Assembly: GCA_900088475.1 (NCBI GenBank)
Contig: FLMG01000761.1
Coordinates: 111,673 to 128,902, forward strand
DNA from: Hyphochytrium catenoides
Taxonomy: Eukaryota > Sar > Hyphochytriomycetes > Hyphochytriales > Hyphochytriaceae
Length of the DNA stretch: 17,230 nucleotides
Reading direction: 5' to 3'
A program made the translations under genes and the position numbers. Positions 17,215 through 17,230 of the stretch are shown one piece after another (within the stretch, counting starts at the first letter, position 1; each line of letters begins with the position of its first letter). The notes beneath the pieces are model-generated. The model saw only the letters and a list, made by a program, of their open reading frames with translations, was not told the origin of the DNA and ran no database searches.

Positions 17215-17230
17215 TCTCTCTCTCTCTCTC
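17215..17230. repeat. (CT)n tract cut by the window edge
   Basis: The start of a CT run in the first intron of the right-edge gene. Confidence 0.7.

Overview
The window is nuclear DNA from a eukaryote, most likely a unicellular protist or alga. The genes are split by short spliceosomal introns, mostly 130-410 nt, with GT...AG ends. Many of these introns carry a clear CTAAC-type branch site. No bacterial features are present. Long GA/CT microsatellites and purine- or pyrimidine-rich tracts fill introns, leaders and spacers. I cannot name the species from the sequence.

Layout from left to right. (1) The 3' end of an unidentified + strand gene with a lysine-rich tail (stop at 468). (2) A five-exon B-type mitotic cyclin on the - strand (840-3384), with destruction box and both cyclin folds. 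An E2F-like site lies about 350 nt upstream of its start. (3) A poorly resolved 2 kb stretch (3385-5364) full of GA/CT tracts, with protein-like open segments on both strands. (4) An eight-exon + strand gene (5365-7845) for a small KCTD-type BTB/T1 protein with an N-terminal coiled coil. (5) A spacer with an imperfect inverted repeat. (6) A seven-exon + strand gene (8834-11966) in which an AANAT-like GNAT acetyltransferase is fused in frame to a complete PhzF-family isomerase/epimerase domain. (7) About 3 kb (11967-15029) with only small candidate coding segments, a short tandem repeat and an AT-richer island. (8) An intronless + strand gene (15030-15902) for an acidic type I membrane protein with signal peptide and one transmembrane helix. 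(9) A spacer with the longest CT microsatellite. (10) The first exon of another + strand gene, running off the right end.

The large gene models were assembled by hand. Exon phases were matched at every junction and conserved family motifs had to rejoin across introns. The strongest unusual item is the AANAT-PhzF fusion: one 65-nt exon encodes both the end of the acetyltransferase and the first residues of the PhzF domain. The second is the orientation of the GA/CT tracts: the sense strand is usually pyrimidine-rich upstream of genes and in introns, and purine-rich after two of the stop codons, with exceptions listed below. No operon logic applies; each gene appears to be its own transcription unit.
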